From contig CANGNX010000006.1 in assembly GCA_947455415.1 (NCBI GenBank), forward strand, positions 1-33,331: a stretch of DNA of 33,331 nucleotides, read 5' to 3'. How positions within the stretch are numbered: the first letter of the stretch is position 1; every line of letters starts with the position of its first letter. Shown piece by piece: positions 1 through 8,963 of this stretch. The notes below the pieces were generated by a model. That model had not been told where the DNA came from and did not search any database. It saw only the letters and a program-made list of their open reading frames with translations. Source of the DNA: Opitutia bacterium (GTDB lineage Bacteria; Verrucomicrobiota; Verrucomicrobiia; Opitutales; UBA953). The position numbers were made by a program, and so were the translations under genes.

Positions 1-1850
1 GGTGCTTGTTCGGTAAAGTAATGAGAGCCCGCTATATTATAAGTATAATCTCGACTCACCGAGGTTTGATCCCGGTCGAGTACGGCGAAGCGGAGGTTCT
101 CGACATCCATATTGATGCCATATCCCATCACAAAAAGTAAAATCAATGAACCCACCAACGCCAACGTCGCCCGCACGGGATCACGAGTGAGCTCTAATGT
201 CTCGCGCCACACAAACGTACGCATCCGACTCAGGCTCTTCTCCCAGCTGGGCGTTGCACGCTCCGTGTTTACCGTATGAATACTCATCTGCGGTATGCTT
301 GCTTCGCTCAGACTAACATCCGCCTTGCTTAAACAGTCGATGAAAGCGCCTTCCAGTGTCGACTGCTGATGTCGCGCAATGATTTCCGCTGGGGCGCCGC
401 TATCCAGCACGCTGCCAGCATGCATGAGTGAGACGCGGTCGCAGCGCTCGGCTTCACTCATAATGTGCGTGGAAATAAAAATCGTGATGCGGTCTCTGCG
501 GGACAGATCGACCATTAAATCCCAAAAATGGTCGCGCGTAATGGGATCCACGCCCGAAGTGGGTTCATCGAGAATGAGTAACTCTGGGCGATGTACCATG
601 GCAACGGCCAGCGAGAGTCGCTGCCGCATGCCCAGTGGGAGTTGCGTAGGAAGTTCGTCGAGCGAGGCCTCAAGGCCGAAACGTTGGGCGGTTTCCCGTG
701 CCCGTGTTTGTAATTCATCTGGTGGTACCTGGAACAGTCGGGCGTGCAGTACCAAGTTTTGTCGCACCGTTAATTCGCTATAGAGCGAGAAGGTCTGCGA
801 CATGTAGCCGATTTTTTTGCGAGTAATTAAATCCTGTGCATTGACGGGTTTACCAAACAGAAACGCTTCGCCTTCGGTCAGCGGCAAAAGGCCAGTGAGC
901 ATTTTCATGGTTGTGGTCTTGCCGCAACCATTCGAACCCAAGAATCCAAAGATCTCGCCCCGACGGATCCGAAAATCCACATGGTTCACTGCAGTAAAGT
1001 CACCAAACCGTAGTGTTAGTCCCCGTGCCTCGATGGCGATGTCTTCATCGGAGAGCGATGATGAGCGCTCGGTCCCGTGCCAGGATTGATTTTTTTCGGA
1101 ATGGGGCAGTAGGGCAACGTAGGCAGACTCCAGTGTCGTGCAGTCGGTATGCTTGAGTAGTTCATCAGGCGTGCCACTGATGAGTAACTTACCGTGATCT
1201 AGCGCGGCCAAATAATCAAAGTTACGAGCCTCATCCATGTAGGCGGTCGTAACCAAGATGCTCATGTCGGGTCGACTTTCCCGGATGTGTTTTATTAGGT
1301 GCCAGAAATTTGCACGAGCCAGCGGATCAATGCCCGTGGTAGGTTCATCGAGAATGAGTAAGTCGGGGTCGTGAATGAGTGCACAGCATAGCCCGAGTTT
1401 TTGTCGCATGCCTCCCGAGAGTTTGCCAACGGGTCGTGATAGAAAGGAAAAGAGCCCAGTGATTTGAGTGAGCTCATCGATACGCCGTCGACGTTCATCG
1501 GCGGCGTGACCAAACAAGCGGGCAAAGAATTGCAAGTTCTCTTCGACGGACAGAGTGGGGTAGAGATTACGTCCGAGGCCCTGTGGCATGAACGCAATCC
1601 GTGGGCAGGTTTCCTGGCGGTGTCCGTGTTGCTGCATGTCGCCCCCAAGTACACGAATGCTGCCTTGTTGGATCTTCTTTGCTCCTGCGACCAATGCTAA
1701 GAGGCAGGACTTGCCCGCACCATCGGGTCCGATGAGCCCTACCATTTTTCCGGTGGGTACTTCCAGGGAAACATTGTCCAGCGCCACCGTGGCACCATAA
1801 GTGTGGCTCACGCCTTTAATGCTGACCGCAACTGGAGCTGACCCGGACAC
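1..1850 (-). CDS. RbbA/YhiH-like ABC protein with two ATPase domains and a permease (5' part; runs off the left edge)
   Basis: This is an open reading frame without a stop inside the window, read by translating the minus strand from a GTG at 1850-1848, one base after the stop of the HlyD gene; the frame is closed by TAA a few codons upstream, so GTG is the first usable start. About 616 residues are visible. The first ATPase domain has Walker A GPDGAGKS near residues 41-48, signature LSGGM and Walker [13 protein letters not shown]. The second has Walker A GSNGCGKT near 304-311, the degenerate signature LPLGM and [12 protein letters not shown]. From about residue 560 a hydrophobic segment opens the ABC-2 permease part, which is cut by the window edge. 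The ATPase-ATPase-permease order is that of E. coli YhiH/RbbA, which sits with an HlyD-type YhiI, as here. An exporter role is inferred; the ribosome-associated ATPase activity reported for RbbA is not claimed. Confidence 0.9.
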   Translation of the reverse strand, partial: MSGSAPVAVSIKGVSHTYGATVALDNVSLEVPTGKMVGLIGPDGAGKSCLLALVAGAKKIQQGSIRVLGGDMQQHGHRQETCPRIAFMPQGLGRNLYPTLSVEENLQFFARLFGHAADERRRRIDELTQITGLFSFLSRPVGKLSGGMRQKLGLCCALIHDPDLLILDEPTTGIDPLARANFWHLIKHIRESRPDMSILVTTAYMDEARNFDYLAALDHGKLLISGTPDELLKHTDCTTLESAYVALLPHSEKNQSWHGTERSSSLSDEDIAIEARGLTLRFGDFTAVNHVDFRIRRGEIFGFLGSNGCGKTTTMKMLTGLLPLTEGEAFLFGKPVNAQDLITRKKIGYMSQTFSLYSELTVRQNLVLHARLFQVPPDELQTRARETAQRFGLEASLDELPTQLPLGMRQRLSLAVAMVHRPELLILDEPTSGVDPITRDHFWDLMVDLSRRDRITIFISTHIMSEAERCDRVSLMHAGSVLDSGAPAEIIARHQQSTLEGAFIDCLSKADVSLSEASIPQMSIHTVNTERATPSWEKSLSRMRTFVWRETLELTRDPVRATLALVGSLILLFVMGYGINMDVENLRFAVLDRDQTSVSRDYTYNIAGSHYFTEQA

Positions 1851-1851
1851 G

Positions 1852-2841
1852 TCAGGGGGTAGTTTTTACCGTGAGTTCTGGAGTCCAGGCCGCTTGGGGG
1901 TCGAGCTTCACCCACGCCACGCCAGGTAATCCAGTTTTAACTTGTTCGAGGTAGCGTTGCAGTAATTCGCGATTAATGGTGGCCTTGACGCGGAACATGA
2001 GCTTTTGACGTTCCACTGCGGTCTCCACGGTCTTCGGGGTGAATTGTGCGACGCTGGCCACGAATGTAATTTTTGCGGGAATCACAAAGTTCGGTGCGAC
2101 ATCCAGAAGTAATCGAACGTCGGTACCGATGGCGACTTTGCCTGCGACAGTTTCGGGCAGGAAGAAGGTCATGAAAACATCTGAGACATCAACCAAGTTG
2201 AGCACCTTGCCGCCGCTACCGAGTACTTCGCCGGGTTGAGCAATGAGGTATTGGATGCGACCATCACGCGGTGCCTTTAATTCGCAGTCTTTAAGTTCCG
2301 TATCAATGCGGGCAATGGTGGCAGTGATTGCTTTAATCACCGAGCGGGCACCGTTGACTTGTGCCTTCGCGGCCGCGACGGCGGCGGCGGTGCTTCGAGC
2401 GCGTGCCCGATCGTCGTCCACTTCCTGTGCCGAGGCGGCGCCTTCTTTACTGAGAATTTCAGAGCGGGCCACACGACGTTGGGCAGCGTCCTGTTCGCTT
2501 TCACGGTAGGCGACCTCGGCTTCCGCGACGTTTACGGACTGCGTGGCCTGCTCGAGTCGGGCGAGTGCTTCTTCGCGTTGAGCTTTGAGATTAAAGGTTT
2601 CCATTGTCGCCAACAATTGGCCGGCCTTCACGAAATCACCTTCGTTCACATAAATTTTCTCAACGCGACCTGGCGCAAGGGCAGCGATATCAATTTCGGT
2701 TGCCTCAATCCGACCATTGCCGCTCACGAACTGCCCGGCATTTTTATCGGTATTAAGAAACGTCCAGATTTTTTGAATGACAATAATAGCGATAATCAGG
2801 CCAATGATGACACGGAACTTATTTTGTAGTAAATATCTCAT
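1852..2841 (-). CDS. HlyD/YhiI-like periplasmic adaptor (membrane fusion) protein
   Basis: 329 residues. An N-terminal membrane anchor (about residues 8-30) is followed by the biotinyl-lipoyl half-motif ([20 protein letters not shown], near 50-70), then a long Ala/Glu/Arg-rich alpha-helical hairpin (about 80-180), the second lipoyl half ([12 protein letters not shown]) and a beta-barrel region. This is the standard architecture of HlyD/EmrA-type adaptors, which bridge an inner-membrane transporter and a TolC-type outer-membrane channel. The gene begins 5 bases after the outer-membrane channel gene and ends one base before the ABC gene, so the three form one operon. The N-terminal sequence resembles E. 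coli YhiI by eye. The exported substrate cannot be told from sequence. Confidence 0.92.
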   Translation of the reverse strand: MRYLLQNKFRVIIGLIIAIIVIQKIWTFLNTDKNAGQFVSGNGRIEATEIDIAALAPGRVEKIYVNEGDFVKAGQLLATMETFNLKAQREEALARLEQATQSVNVAEAEVAYRESEQDAAQRRVARSEILSKEGAASAQEVDDDRARARSTAAAVAAAKAQVNGARSVIKAITATIARIDTELKDCELKAPRDGRIQYLIAQPGEVLGSGGKVLNLVDVSDVFMTFFLPETVAGKVAIGTDVRLLLDVAPNFVIPAKITFVASVAQFTPKTVETAVERQKLMFRVKATINRELLQRYLEQVKTGLPGVAWVKLDPQAAWTPELTVKTTP

Positions 2842-2846
2842 GGGTA

Positions 2847-4352
2847 TTAATTTGAAGGGGTGGTATTGAGGAGGTCAGGAAGGCGATGGGCACCGCCGCC
2901 CAATGCGATGAAGAGGGCGATTTGATTGGTCAGAATCGCATGCCGGACTTTGACTGATTCTTGGCTGGCGGAGAGGAGGTCGCGTTCGGCATCGAGGACT
3001 TCGAGGTAGCGAGCAGCACCGCTGTCGTAACGGAGTTTGGCTTGTCGACTACGTTCCGCGAGTACGGACGTGGTTGCGTCGATTGAACGGGCTTGTTCGG
3101 TGAGCCATTGCTTGGTCGTGAGTGCGTCAGCCACGTCGCGGAAACTGGCTTGGATGACCTGTTCGTATTGTGCGACGGATTGTTCGCGGCGAATGGTGGC
3201 GACATCGAGAGCGGCTTGAAGGCGGCCGCCGTCAAAAATCGGCAATGAAATGCTGGGGGAGAAATTCCAAGCGCCACTGCCGTCCTTGAAGAGTCCGTTT
3301 AGTTCGGCGCTGGCGGTACCAGCAGTGGCGGTGAGTGCAATACGTGGAAAGAAGGCAGCCCGTGCCGCTTTTATATTTGCCTTAGCTGCCTTGAGGGCGT
3401 GCTCGGCGGCGCTGATGTCTGGGCGATTGATCAGTAGGGCAGAGGGCAGGCCGGTTTCGATTTCCGGGAAGATATTACGGTAGCTTAGTGGCGCAGTGAG
3501 TGGCACTAGGGTTACCGGCGCGCCCACCAGTAAATTGAGGGCGTGGCCTTCGATGGCACGGGCTTGTTGTAACTGCGATATCAGCGTTTCGGCCTGTAAT
3601 GACAAGAGCTCGACCTGGCTGAGCTCGAGTTTGGAAGTGGCGCCGAGTTCAACGCGACGGCGGAAAAGTTGCAGTGAAGCCTTGCGACTTTCGGCGGTTT
3701 GTTTGGCGAGGCCAATGCGTTCATCTAATTCACGTAGGTTCAAATACGTTTTAGAAATTTGTGAGATGAGACCGAGGGTGGCGGCACGGCGGTTATCTTC
3801 ACTTACCAGATAATTTTCGAGGGCGGCGTCGTTTAAATTACGAATGCGACCCCAGAAGTCTGCTTCCCAACTGCTGATGCCGACGGACAGCTGAAACTGA
3901 TTGCCCGTGATGGCGGTGCCGAAGCCGTTGAGGTCACCAGGGATGCGTGCGCGTATGCCAGAGGCCCCGGCATTGAGTGTTGGGGTTTGGTCGGCTTTGA
4001 TGATGCCGTAAGCGGCGCGTGCTTCTTCGACGCGCAAGGCGACCACTCGCAGACTACGGTTCTTTTCAAAAGCGCGACCGATCAAGCCGCATAACTCTGT
4101 ATCGTTAATATACTCCTTCCAATCAATGCTCGCGGCGGGCAGGCTTGTTGCGGTTGATTCGGTGCCATCAAAATTCTTTGAGATAATGGGTGGTGGGTTG
4201 TCGGGCTCAGGGTCCACCGTGCAACCGCTCAACAATAGTAAGGCAAGGCATGCAATGCCCTTAGCCATACCGAAATGTGCCAATCTATTGGTCACATCTC
4301 GGTAAAGAGTGTGTGTACTTTGGGGCACAGTTAAATTATCGCTATTAACCAC
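2847..4352 (-). CDS. NodT/TolC-family outer-membrane efflux lipoprotein
   Basis: The 501-residue frame opens with GTG at 4352. An internal ATG at 4268-4266 gives a more ordinary lipoprotein signal (MAKGIACLALLLLSGC, lipobox LSGC), so the true start may be 4268 (473 residues); neither start has a convincing Shine-Dalgarno sequence. The mature part shows the two-fold outer-membrane-factor repeats, with family landmarks such as SISLPIFDGGRLQAALDVA and a C-terminal SQESVKVRHAILTNQIALFIALGGG. It would form the trimeric outer-membrane channel of the tripartite exporter encoded with the HlyD and ABC genes. It is first in the operon and divergent from the repeat-protein gene, so a promoter is expected in 4353-4450, although I could not pick a clear one. 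Confidence 0.92.
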   Translation of the reverse strand: MVNSDNLTVPQSTHTLYRDVTNRLAHFGMAKGIACLALLLLSGCTVDPEPDNPPPIISKNFDGTESTATSLPAASIDWKEYINDTELCGLIGRAFEKNRSLRVVALRVEEARAAYGIIKADQTPTLNAGASGIRARIPGDLNGFGTAITGNQFQLSVGISSWEADFWGRIRNLNDAALENYLVSEDNRRAATLGLISQISKTYLNLRELDERIGLAKQTAESRKASLQLFRRRVELGATSKLELSQVELLSLQAETLISQLQQARAIEGHALNLLVGAPVTLVPLTAPLSYRNIFPEIETGLPSALLINRPDISAAEHALKAAKANIKAARAAFFPRIALTATAGTASAELNGLFKDGSGAWNFSPSISLPIFDGGRLQAALDVATIRREQSVAQYEQVIQASFRDVADALTTKQWLTEQARSIDATTSVLAERSRQAKLRYDSGAARYLEVLDAERDLLSASQESVKVRHAILTNQIALFIALGGGAHRLPDLLNTTPSN

Positions 4353-4480
4353 CTTTGGTCAACCCAGCAAAAGTGCGAAAAACTATTATTGAGGCTTAAC
4401 CTTGGGATTTGGGCGGCAGTTTGTGTGCTGTTTGGCTAAGGGCACATAGTTCGGGTCTCGCTACTTGAAGAAGATACATT

Positions 4481-4493
4481 GGTAACCGTTTCC
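4481..4493. promoter_or_regulatory. Candidate LacI-family-like operator (imperfect palindrome)
   Basis: The sequence GGTAACCGTTTCC is a near-symmetrical inverted repeat (arms GGTAAC and GTTTCC around a central C, one mismatch per arm) in the gap between the divergent export operon and the repeat-protein gene. AAC-GTT half sites are typical of LacI/GalR-family operators. No LacI-family gene is present in the window, so this is only a candidate site. Confidence 0.25.
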
Positions 4494-4513
4494 ATTGTCA
4501 CAATCGGGTATAA

Positions 4514-4541
4514 TTGCGTTGTATCTGGTTTTTGTTATGAT
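4514..4541 (+). promoter_or_regulatory. Candidate sigma-70 promoter for the 22-residue repeat protein
   Basis: TTGCGT (4514-4519) and TATGAT (4536-4541) are separated by 16 bases. A start site about 7 bases after the -10 would lie only some 4-6 bases before the ATG at 4553, and there is no Shine-Dalgarno sequence. If this promoter is real, the mRNA is leaderless or nearly so. A second TATAAT at 4509-4514 has no -35 box at a usable distance. Confidence 0.4.
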
Positions 4542-4552
4542 ACTTTAATTAC

Positions 4553-5050
4553 ATGAAAACACGATGGCCAGTTTGGGTGTTGGGATTATTTTTAGCCTCG
4601 GTGTTGTTAGCTGCGCCCGAACAAGCAGCTAATAAGAAAACGGGCACGACGACGGTGAATGGAACCATCGATGGTAAAAAGGTGGACACACGTACAACGA
4701 CCTTTGGTGGAATCACTACGACCACTGGTACGGTTGACGGTAAACCCATTCAGACTCGCACGAGTACCTTTGGCGGTATTACGACTACCACTGGCACGCT
4801 CGGCAATCAGCGCATTGACACGCGAACGTCGACCTTCGTCGGCATTACCTCCACGAGTGGAAAGATTGGTGATCAATCGGTGAGTACGCGGACTTCGACT
4901 TTTGGCGGTGTGACCTCCACAAATGGAAATATTGGGTCGGAGAATGTGTCGATGCGTACGACTACTTTCGGCGGGGTCACATCAACTACTGGAAATGTTG
5001 GGGACGACGCGGTTAATTTACGGGAGACGACCTTTGGGGGAGAAAAGTAG
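4553..5050 (+). CDS. Secreted Thr/Gly-rich protein of exact 22-residue repeats (unknown function)
   Basis: 165 residues. A signal peptide (MKTRWPVWVLGLFLASVLLA, cleavage near 20-26) is followed entirely by a tandem repeat. Phe recurs at 51, 73, 95, 117, 139 and 161, exactly 22 apart, each within T-F-(G/V)-G; Arg recurs at 47, 69, 91, 113, 135 and 157; Gly recurs at 37, 59, 81, 103, 125 and 147. Each unit has two Thr-x-Thr/Ser-type triplets (for example T48/T50 and T55/T57) in the same columns. Such strict periodicity with a conserved Gly/Asn turn suggests a beta-solenoid or another stacked beta structure, exported to periplasm or surface. I do not recognise the family. The gene stands alone: divergent from the export operon, and followed by palindromic repeats. 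Absence of indels in five full units indicates strong constraint on repeat length. Confidence 0.85.
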   Translation: MKTRWPVWVLGLFLASVLLAAPEQAANKKTGTTTVNGTIDGKKVDTRTTTFGGITTTTGTVDGKPIQTRTSTFGGITTTTGTLGNQRIDTRTSTFVGITSTSGKIGDQSVSTRTSTFGGVTSTNGNIGSENVSMRTTTFGGVTSTTGNVGDDAVNLRETTFGGEK

Positions 5051-5061
5051 TTTCATTCATA

Positions 5062-5098
5062 GGGGGTACGTGGGCAAGGTGACAACGTTGGCAAGGCG
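5062..5098. repeat. Dispersed GGCAAG-type intergenic repeat, copy 1 (partial)
   Basis: This segment contains TGGGCAAGGTGACAACG followed by TTGGCAAGG. It aligns closely with the left end of the complete 13432-13567 element (GGGGACACGTTAGCAAG, then GTGACATGTTGGCAAGG). It begins 12 bases after the stop of the repeat-protein gene. The right-hand part of the element is not seen here; instead a hairpin of the other repeat family follows directly. Confidence 0.6.
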
Positions 5099-5105
5099 AG
5101 ATGCG

Positions 5106-5170
5106 GCGGATGGTGCGGAGCGCCATCCCTACCCGAGGCAGGGCGCCATACCTATCCGAGGCAGGGCGTG
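5106..5170. repeat. GGATGG hairpin with CCCTACC tail, plus a degenerate repeated unit
   Basis: An inverted repeat, GGATGGTGC (5108-5116) and GCGCCATCC (5120-5128), encloses GGA and is followed by CTACCC. Next comes the unit CCGAGGCAGGGCG twice. The same hairpin-plus-CCCTACC arrangement occurs at 10537 and 11900. The rest of the gap up to the GH2 gene holds no gene that I can support. Confidence 0.6.
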
Positions 5171-5308
5171 GGGGAACAAATCTAAGAGATGAGGGTTTAA
5201 GCAGTACCCCTCTCAATTAACTGCCCCATGTCACCGATACCCGTGCCAACTCTCCCGCTGAATCGCAGGGGTTTACTTTTCCTAATTTTCAGTCAATTAG
5301 GGAGGTCT

Positions 5309-7762
5309 ATGCGCTCAATGCTCAAGGCCTCAATGATGGTTGTGGTAGCTTTGCTTGGTTCCGCCCAGGCAGCTGAATCGACCAGCCAACGTCTTTCGAC
5401 CGGTTGGGAATATTACCAAGGATCATTAGGTAGCACCTGGGAAGTCTGGCGCGGAGAAGCGGCGTCCGATAATGTGACCTGGAACGCGGTAACTTTGCCT
5501 CACTGCTTTAACGGTCGTGATTCGGTCGACCCTGATGTTCGTTATTACCAAGGCCCGGGTTGGTACCGCACGAAGTTGAAGATTAATAATCCGTATCCGA
5601 ATGGTCGGACGGTTTTGCATTTTGATGGTGCCGGTCAGAAATCGCAGGTGTTTGTATACACGCAAAAAGTAGGCGAGCATTTGGGTGGCTATGATCAGTG
5701 GGCAGTGGACATCACGGATGCAGCGGCGAAGGCGTTGGCGCGTAAGGGTGCGAACGGCGAAGTGCCGATTGCCGTGCAGTGTGATAATTCGCGTGAGGCC
5801 GAGAGTGTGCCTTCGGATTTAAGTGACTTTAACCGTTACGGCGGATTGTACCGCCACGTGTATTTAAAATACTTCCCAGCGGTGTCGCTGGAGCGGGTGC
5901 ATGCTTTGCCCGTGTTGGTGAACGGTCAGGCTAATGTGAAAGTTCGAGCGCGTTTGGGTAATCCAACAGGCTTGAAGGACGAAGTCGAATTGGCCTTGGA
6001 AGTCACTGATGCTACGGGCAAAGTTGTACTTTCGAAGACGAGTAAGCTGGCAGTGTGGGCTGGTGAGGTCGAAGTGGCGGCCTTTGACATCAGTCAACCC
6101 GTGTTGTGGTCTCCTAAGACTCCTAATCTTTATAAATTGAAGGCCGTGATTAAGTCGGTGCACGGCGAGCAGATCGTGAATGAACGTTTCGGGGTGCGTT
6201 CGACCGAGTGGGTGGCCAATGGGCCCTTTAAATTGAACGGAGAGCGTTTATTGCTGAAGGGTACGCATTACCATGAAGACCATGCGGGCGTCGCGGCAGC
6301 GGTGCCAGATGAAGAGGTTCGTAAGACCATGCAGATGATTAAAGACATGGGTGCGAATTTCGTTCGACTCGGTCACTATCAACAAGCCCCGCTGGTCTTG
6401 GAACTCTGTGACGAATTAGGCCTTTTGGCCTGGGAGGAAATTCCGTGGTGTCGCGGTGGTTTGGGTGGTGACCGTTACAAGCAGCAATGTTTGGACATGC
6501 AAAAGGCGATGGTTGATCAGCACATGAACCATCCATCGATTATCATGTGGGGTTTAGGTAATGAGAATGATTGGCCCGGTGATTTTGAAGTGCAGGACAA
6601 GGAAGCCATTAAGGCGTTTATGAAGGTGCTGAATAAGCAATCCCATGATTTGGATCCGTCGCGCGTGACGACGATTCGGCGCTGCGATTTCTGTAAGGAT
6701 ATTGTCGACGTGTATTCGCCGAGTATCTGGGCGGGCTGGTATTCCGGTCGTTACACGGAGTATAAAGACTCGACGGACAGTTGGATTAAGAAAGTGAAGC
6801 ACTTCTTCCACGCGGAGTGGGGTGGTGACAGTCACGCTCGTCGCTTTGCAGAGGACCCAGAGTCGATGGTTGAAAAGATTGAAGTCGGTCAGGGTACAGC
6901 CGAGAAGGGTAAGGCCTATAAAGCCTCCAGTGGTGGCAAGGTGCGGATGTCGAAGGACGGCGATTGGTCGGAGAGTTACATGGCAAACCTCTTTGACTGG
7001 CATTTGAAGGAGCAGGAAACCATGCCTAATTTAACCGGCAGTGCGCAGTGGATCTTTAAGGACTTTGCGACGCCGCTGCGTCCCGAGAATCCTGTGCCAC
7101 GTATGAATCAGAAGGGCGTGATTGAGCGTGATGGTACACCCAAGGAGTCATTTTATATTTTCCAGAGCTATTGGTCGGAAAAACCTATGGTGCGCTTGTT
7201 TGGTCATGAGTGGCAGACCCGCTGGGGTAAGGCGGGCGAGGCGAAAGAAATTCGCGTCTATTCAAACTGTGCACAGGTTGAATTGTTTGTGAATGGTAAG
7301 TCGGCTGGCGTGAAAAAACGTAACAGTCAGGATTACCCGGCAGCGGGCTTGCGCTGGAATATCGTACTCAATGAAGGGGCGAACCAATTGAAGGCGGTCG
7401 CTGTGGCTGAAAAGATTTCAGATGAAATCACAGTTGGCTATCAGAGCGCCGTCTGGGGTACACCGGCGAAATTGGTACTTAAAGAAGTCGCACAAAAGGA
7501 TGGCGTCGTGACGTTGGAAGCTCGCATTTACGATGCTGCAGGTGTGGCGTGTTTGGATGCCGCCACGTTGGTTCGCTTCGGCAATATTGGTGATGCAAAG
7601 TTATTAGATAATCTCGGCACCTCAACTGGTGCACGTGCCGTTCAATTGTACAACGGGCGTGCGATTATTCGTGCCGAGTTAACGGGTCCGAAGGCCTGCT
7701 TTAGCTTAGCATCGCAAGGTCTGGAGACGCAGTACCTCTTCGTTAACATCTCTAAGAAATAA
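5309..7762 (+). CDS. Secreted glycoside hydrolase family 2 (beta-galactosidase/glucuronidase-like)
   Basis: The frame is open from 5228, but the ATG at 5309 is preceded by a strong AGGGAGG (5299-5305) and starts a clean signal peptide (MRSMLKASMMVVVALLGSAQA), so 817 residues are preferred. Domain order fits GH2: jelly-roll sugar-binding domain (about 25-200, with FNRYGGLYRHVYL), immunoglobulin-like domain (about 205-310), and TIM barrel (GVRSTEWVANGPFKLNGER onward). The presumed acid/base is E419 in WGLGNEND and the presumed nucleophile is E503 in HAEWGGD. A C-terminal beta-sandwich region (about 630-817) resembles the extra domains of many Bacteroidetes/Verrucomicrobia GH2 enzymes. The signal peptide puts it in the periplasm or outside. 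It is the first gene of the lyase/sulfatase cluster, 7 bases before the first lyase. Exact sugar specificity (galactoside, glucuronide or other) cannot be read from sequence. Confidence 0.9.
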   Translation: MRSMLKASMMVVVALLGSAQAAESTSQRLSTGWEYYQGSLGSTWEVWRGEAASDNVTWNAVTLPHCFNGRDSVDPDVRYYQGPGWYRTKLKINNPYPNGRTVLHFDGAGQKSQVFVYTQKVGEHLGGYDQWAVDITDAAAKALARKGANGEVPIAVQCDNSREAESVPSDLSDFNRYGGLYRHVYLKYFPAVSLERVHALPVLVNGQANVKVRARLGNPTGLKDEVELALEVTDATGKVVLSKTSKLAVWAGEVEVAAFDISQPVLWSPKTPNLYKLKAVIKSVHGEQIVNERFGVRSTEWVANGPFKLNGERLLLKGTHYHEDHAGVAAAVPDEEVRKTMQMIKDMGANFVRLGHYQQAPLVLELCDELGLLAWEEIPWCRGGLGGDRYKQQCLDMQKAMVDQHMNHPSIIMWGLGNENDWPGDFEVQDKEAIKAFMKVLNKQSHDLDPSRVTTIRRCDFCKDIVDVYSPSIWAGWYSGRYTEYKDSTDSWIKKVKHFFHAEWGGDSHARRFAEDPESMVEKIEVGQGTAEKGKAYKASSGGKVRMSKDGDWSESYMANLFDWHLKEQETMPNLTGSAQWIFKDFATPLRPENPVPRMNQKGVIERDGTPKESFYIFQSYWSEKPMVRLFGHEWQTRWGKAGEAKEIRVYSNCAQVELFVNGKSAGVKKRNSQDYPAAGLRWNIVLNEGANQLKAVAVAEKISDEITVGYQSAVWGTPAKLVLKEVAQKDGVVTLEARIYDAAGVACLDAATLVRFGNIGDAKLLDNLGTSTGARAVQLYNGRAIIRAELTGPKACFSLASQGLETQYLFVNISKK

Positions 7763-7769
7763 TTTTATT

Positions 7770-8963
7770 ATGAAACAAATTACGAAAGTAATGGGTGCAG
7801 TTATGGCGGCCGCTGCTTTGGCGACGGTCGCATTGGTCACCTTGCCATTGAAGGCTGCGGCCGAGGTAATGGTCGATGTAGCGGCGCATGATAAGGAGCG
7901 CATTTTAAAGTTGGCGGACGCGGCATTGAAGCAGGTGCCTTTGACTATCACCTCGGACGTGGCCAAGTACACCACCGGTGGCCCTAATGATTTCTATTCG
8001 AATGGGGATTACTGGTGGCCGGACCCCAGCAAGCCAGATGGCGTGCCCTATGTGCAACGTGACGGCCAGACGAACCCAAATAATTTCGTGGCGCACCGAA
8101 TGGCCATGCGAAACACTAAGGACGCGGTCGCAGCCCTGGCGGCGGCCTACAAAGTCACTGGCGATGATAAGTATGTCGTGAAGGCATCGGAGCTATTGAA
8201 GGTTTTCTTTATTGATGAAAAGACACGGATGAATCCGCACCTTGCATTCACGCAGGCCATTCCCGGTCGAACGACTGGATCAAAGACTGGGGTAATCGAT
8301 GGGCTGCACTTAGTTGAAATTCCAGCGGCGATTAAGGCATTGGAGAAATCAAAGGCCTTTGATGTGGAACTAGCGAAGGCATTGCATGCCTGGTTTGCGG
8401 AGTTGAATCACTGGATGCTGACGCACAAGAACGGCATCGATGAAGGTGAGTCGCTTAATAATCACGCCGTGGCATACTTCTTACAAGTCGCGGTCTTTGC
8501 GGATTTTAACGGCGAAAAAGAAACGTTAGCGAAATGTCGCACGCGCTTTAAGGATGTCTTTGTGAATGTGCAAATGGCAGCGGATGGAAGTTTTCCGCGT
8601 GAGACGGCGCGCACGAAGCCCTATGCGTACTCGATTTTCCAGTTAGATAATATGGTGTTGTTGTGTAAGGTATTATCGACCCCTGAGGACAACCTTTGGA
8701 ATTACGAGGGACCAGAAGGTCGCACTATTAGGAAGGCTGTGGCCTGGCTGTACCCTTATTTAGCGGATAAATCTACCTGGCCTAAGAAGCCCGATGTGAT
8801 GGCTTGGGACGGTTGGCCGTCGCGTCAGCCAGCCTTATTGTTTGCAGGTCAGGCTTACAATGAGCCGAAGTACATTGAACTTTGGAAGAAGTTGCCGACT
8901 GATCCTACGGACTTAGAAGTCCGCCGGAATATTGCGATTACCCAGCCAGTGTTGTGGCTTTAA
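7770..8963 (+). CDS. Secreted alginate-lyase-superfamily polysaccharide lyase (PF05426-like), paralogue 1
   Basis: 397 residues with an N-terminal signal peptide (about 1-32, ending LPLKAAAEV). The body matches the alpha/alpha-toroid alginate lyase family. An early block, FYSNGDYWWPDPSKPDG, is followed by a helical repeat region, the N-N-H motif at N230/N231/H232, and ARTKPYAYSIFQLDN, whose Arg and Tyr are placed like the catalytic Arg/Tyr of PL5 A1-III. These residues suggest beta-elimination of a uronic-acid chain; placement in PL5, PL38 or a neighbouring family cannot be settled by eye. It lies 7 bases after the GH2 gene and is likely co-transcribed with it. A stem-loop begins at its stop codon. 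It shares the overall plan and active-site motifs with the lyase at 10652 but is clearly diverged from it. Confidence 0.85.
   Translation: MKQITKVMGAVMAAAALATVALVTLPLKAAAEVMVDVAAHDKERILKLADAALKQVPLTITSDVAKYTTGGPNDFYSNGDYWWPDPSKPDGVPYVQRDGQTNPNNFVAHRMAMRNTKDAVAALAAAYKVTGDDKYVVKASELLKVFFIDEKTRMNPHLAFTQAIPGRTTGSKTGVIDGLHLVEIPAAIKALEKSKAFDVELAKALHAWFAELNHWMLTHKNGIDEGESLNNHAVAYFLQVAVFADFNGEKETLAKCRTRFKDVFVNVQMAADGSFPRETARTKPYAYSIFQLDNMVLLCKVLSTPEDNLWNYEGPEGRTIRKAVAWLYPYLADKSTWPKKPDVMAWDGWPSRQPALLFAGQAYNEPKYIELWKKLPTDPTDLEVRRNIAITQPVLWL

Noticed and set aside
515-1654. Separate short genes on both strands at the left edge
   Set aside because: All lie inside the long minus-strand ABC frame, which has four clear ATPase motifs and no stop before the window edge.
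4660-5040. Regular 66-base period resembling a CRISPR or satellite array
   Set aside because: The period equals 22 codons in one open frame with a signal peptide; DNA units differ at many third positions and there are no unique spacers, so it is a coding repeat.
5228-5308. Earlier in-frame ATG for the GH2 gene
   Set aside because: It gives a long Pro-rich leader before a second hydrophobic stretch and lacks a Shine-Dalgarno, whereas ATG 5309 has AGGGAGG and a clean signal peptide.
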